Below are positions 5,502-7,510 of a DNA stretch of 7,510 nucleotides, in pieces. Below the pieces are notes generated by a model, which did no database searches, was not told where the DNA came from, and saw nothing but the letters and a program-made list of their open reading frames with translations. The stretch's first letter is position 1, and each line of letters begins with the position of its first letter. A program made the translations under genes and the position numbers. Source of the DNA: Bacteroidota bacterium (GTDB taxonomy: Bacteria; Bacteroidota; Bacteroidia; JAADEI01); the NCBI GenBank assembly GCA_015490475.1, contig WFXT01000219.1, positions 1-7,510 of the forward strand, in the 5' to 3' direction.

Positions 5502-6476
5502 TCAAACAACTCTACGTACCAATCTTTCAATCAATTCAACCCACAAATACTTTTTTTCTTCTGGTATTCTAACATTTGTAATAGAGTTCAGTGCTTTATG
5601 GAAATATTTATTTGCCATTGCAAGAACCTGTTTATCAATCTTATATTTTTTCATCTCTGATATTAAACCTTCCAGAGGAAGATTTCCTCTTCTGAAATCA
5701 TTTATATATGTCCAGAGTCTATGTCTTGCATCCGGACCCTGTTGATTAATAGCTACGATTATTGCAGTGGCTTTCTTTTCTTTGATATCCAACCCTGGCG
5801 TCTTTCCCGACTTATTGCTAAAAAGGTCTATATAATCATCGGTAATCTGAAATGCTATTCCTGCATTAAACATTGCTTCTCCCAAGGATTCAGCTATTTC
5901 ATAAGCATTGGGAAGACAAGCAAACACACCTATGCGGGCAGAATGTTTCAGCAACGCAGCGGTTTTCCTCTCAACTATTCTCAGATATTCATTCATGGAA
6001 GCCTGTCGCCAGTCAGTATCCACATCATACTGTTGACCTTCGCATACTATACGTGCCGCCATTGCCAGTTCATGAGAAATAACTGCTTTTTGAGGTAATG
6101 GAAGATTATCCAATATTTCAAAGGCAAGGATCATAAGAACATCGCCCGACAAAATAGCCTGATTAATGCCATATTTTTTATATACAGTCGGAACTTGCCT
6201 TCTAAATTCGCTCTTGTCCATAATGTCGTCATGTATTAAAGTGAAGTTGTGAAGCAATTCAACAGCCATAGCAGGAAACAAAGCATTTTCATCTGTTCCA
6301 GCAGTCTGGGAAGCGAGAAACACTACTGCAGGACGTAATCTTTTGCCTCCAGCAAGGATAAAATCCCATGCAGGTAGATATAAGTTTTCAGGTTCACTAT
6401 ATCTGTTTTTCAACTCACCGAAGCCTGTGTCTATCTTACTTTTGACATACTCCAAAAATTGATCTATTTGTCCCAT
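5502..6476 (-). CDS. Short-chain polyprenyl (geranylgeranyl/farnesyl-type) diphosphate synthase
   Basis: Trans-isoprenyl diphosphate synthase, which condenses isopentenyl diphosphate onto an allylic primer to make precursors of quinone side chains, carotenoids or other isoprenoids. The 324-residue all-helical protein shows GGKRLRP (43-49), the first Asp-rich motif DDIMD (83-87) followed by the RR pair (92-93), ILSGDV (108-113), EGQQYD (146-151), KTAAL (171-175), the second Asp-rich motif DDYID (213-217) and GKTPGLDIKEKKAT (224-237). Phe78, five residues before the first motif, with no two-residue insertion in that motif, is the pattern linked to GGPP-length products. Chain length from sequence alone remains a guess. 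The frame is open to 6578, but those 34 extra residues merely overlie the upstream gene. The ATG at 6476 overlaps the CcmF stop by 13 bp, suggesting translational coupling. Confidence 0.93.
   Translation of the reverse strand: MGQIDQFLEYVKSKIDTGFGELKNRYSEPENLYLPAWDFILAGGKRLRPAVVFLASQTAGTDENALFPAMAVELLHNFTLIHDDIMDKSEFRRQVPTVYKKYGINQAILSGDVLMILAFEILDNLPLPQKAVISHELAMAARIVCEGQQYDVDTDWRQASMNEYLRIVERKTAALLKHSARIGVFACLPNAYEIAESLGEAMFNAGIAFQITDDYIDLFSNKSGKTPGLDIKEKKATAIIVAINQQGPDARHRLWTYINDFRRGNLPLEGLISEMKKYKIDKQVLAMANKYFHKALNSITNVRIPEEKKYLWVELIERLVRRVV
6464..6476 (-). other. 13-bp stop/start overlap, ccmF to prenyl synthase
   Basis: On the minus strand, ATGGGACAAATAG contains both the prenyl-synthase start (6476-6474) and the CcmF TAG stop (6466-6464) in different frames. 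No strong Shine-Dalgarno precedes the ATG, only a GAG a few bases upstream. Ribosomes finishing CcmF could therefore re-initiate here. Confidence 0.8.
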
Positions 6477-7510
6477 CGTCTCAAAATTACGCCAGCCAGC
6501 CCACCAAGAACCATCATGATGCCACCTATCCAGACCAGATTGATGTATGGAAAGACAATAGCCCTGAGGACTATCCAATCATCCCGTGGGATCTCCTGAA
6601 CATCAAATACATATCGGTCCGTCTCTGTTATAATGGTTCTGAATCTGATTGCCAATCTTCCGCCATATACAGTGTCAATAATGGGTTGAAGAGTGTTCCC
6701 CGTAAGGAACAGGCCCGGTCTTAATGCTAATATACGAGAACCTGTATGCAGGTTAAAAACCGCAAAGACACCAATTGGTCCATTCTGGGCGTCTCCACCA
6801 TGGGGCTCCAGACCCACCAGTTGTAAAATTCCGTACTGCGTATGCATTGTATCACCAATGCGTAATGTATCAGTTCTGATAACAGGTTTCAACTCTATAT
6901 TTTGAGGCATTGAATTAACATGAACAAAGAGGTCATACCCTGCAAATTTTGTTATATCAGGATTTGCCACGATGTTTTCCCCTTCTATCAGAACTTCTGG
7001 GGTTATGTGAATTTCTTTTCTTTTGAGTGTATCAAACAATTTTATGTCAAAATACACGTAGTCTCCCTGCTTTCGCATATTTACATAAGTTAAAATCCAG
7101 TTCTTGACAACAGTGGGTTCATTTTTGAATAATAGGATATGTTCTCCCATTGTGGCAGTAGCAGGCTTTATCACTTCTTTGCGTGCAGAAGAGATTAGGA
7201 CACCGAGGATAAACAAACCCAAACCGAAATGTGAAAGGAAAACAGGAACCTGCCTCCACTTGCCTTTCAAAAACTCAATCCAGTAAATAGCGGTTGTTAC
7301 CATCGCCCAGATGGACGCAAATAGTAAGAGGATATACTTAACCTCAGTGAATTGCCAGCCTAATATGAAGAATAAAGAGAATATAATTGAAAGAATAAAA
7401 GCGATGACCAGCAATCTAACATTTTTCTTAGGGGGTTTTTTGCCATAGACAAGAAACAGGGTCATACCTGCAAGAAATAGTATTATCACAGCGAAGGGTA
7501 ATTGCCATGA
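6464..7510 (-). CDS. ccmF: CcmF-like cytochrome c assembly protein, C-terminal part (5' cut by window)
   Basis: C-terminal 348 residues of an integral membrane protein resembling CcmF, the haem-ligase component of System I cytochrome c maturation, which attaches haem to apocytochromes on the periplasmic face. The frame is open to the right edge (codons for SWQLPFA precede the internal GTG at 7489), so the N-terminal part, including the WWD haem-handling region, lies outside. Within the fragment: membrane helices at about 5-22, 33-50, 58-78 and 87-107, the last carrying a His in LSHFGLGLF (His94) that matches the conserved transmembrane haem-ligand histidine position of CcmF. A periplasmic beta-rich domain (about 108-308) and a final helix (about 319-343) with the family pattern P-x(5)-WIGGIMMVLGG follow. 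The order of four helices, soluble domain and last helix agrees with CcmF. The assignment rests on topology and these two motifs. A related CcsA/CcmF-fusion protein is possible. Confidence 0.82.
   Translation of the reverse strand, partial: SWQLPFAVIILFLAGMTLFLVYGKKPPKKNVRLLVIAFILSIIFSLFFILGWQFTEVKYILLLFASIWAMVTTAIYWIEFLKGKWRQVPVFLSHFGLGLFILGVLISSARKEVIKPATATMGEHILLFKNEPTVVKNWILTYVNMRKQGDYVYFDIKLFDTLKRKEIHITPEVLIEGENIVANPDITKFAGYDLFVHVNSMPQNIELKPVIRTDTLRIGDTMHTQYGILQLVGLEPHGGDAQNGPIGVFAVFNLHTGSRILALRPGLFLTGNTLQPIIDTVYGGRLAIRFRTIITETDRYVFDVQEIPRDDWIVLRAIVFPYINLVWIGGIMMVLGGLAGVILRRWDK

Noticed and set aside
6477..6578. 34-residue N-terminal extension of the polyprenyl synthase
   Set aside because: It merely reads the end of the CcmF-like gene in another frame. 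Family N-termini begin near MGQIDQFLEY.

Overview
The window is a gene-dense stretch of bacterial chromosome, moderately AT-rich, holding eight protein genes and almost no non-coding DNA. The protein signatures fit Bacteroidota or a close relative. The polyprenyl synthase has the DDIMD and ILSGDV pattern common in that group, the muramidase is a NamZ/DUF1343 protein ending in a KYYLY-type tail, and a TAnnTTTG match lies just upstream of the GAPDH gene. Shine-Dalgarno sequences are mostly weak or oddly spaced. The lineage is an inference from memory of these families, not from a search. I see no RNA gene, mobile element, CRISPR array or phage signature.

Left part (1-2640): a small unrecognised gene (21-275, +) faces an FtsX/LolC-type ABC transporter permease (282-1505, -). 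The permease is divergent from a NamZ-like peptidoglycan exo-N-acetylmuramidase (1552-2637, +). Both of these reading frames stay open far upstream and overlap each other on paper. Comparison with family lengths and start signals suggests the real genes are separated by about 46 bp.

Middle (2643-5492): a non-haem ferritin (-) converges on the muramidase with 5 bp between stop codons. It is divergent from a glycolytic pair, GAPDH then phosphoglycerate kinase (+), across a 121-bp control region. That region is the only substantial intergenic DNA and contains a promoter-like element and two small dyads. GAPDH and PGK catalyse consecutive steps (glyceraldehyde-3-phosphate to 1,3-bisphosphoglycerate to 3-phosphoglycerate plus ATP), so co-expression is expected.

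Right part (5502-7510, -): a CcmF-like cytochrome c maturation protein, cut by the right edge, overlaps by 13 bp the start of a short-chain polyprenyl diphosphate synthase. The pair looks translationally coupled. It combines cytochrome c assembly with an isoprenoid enzyme that could supply quinone side chains, so both may serve respiration.

All three convergent gene pairs meet with only 5-9 bp between stop codons and no visible intrinsic terminator. I found no convincing new biological system. The points worth a second look are the start-site conflict at the permease/NamZ junction, the shortened NamZ region, the compact convergent ends, the ferritin/GAPDH control region and the CcmF/prenyl-synthase coupling.
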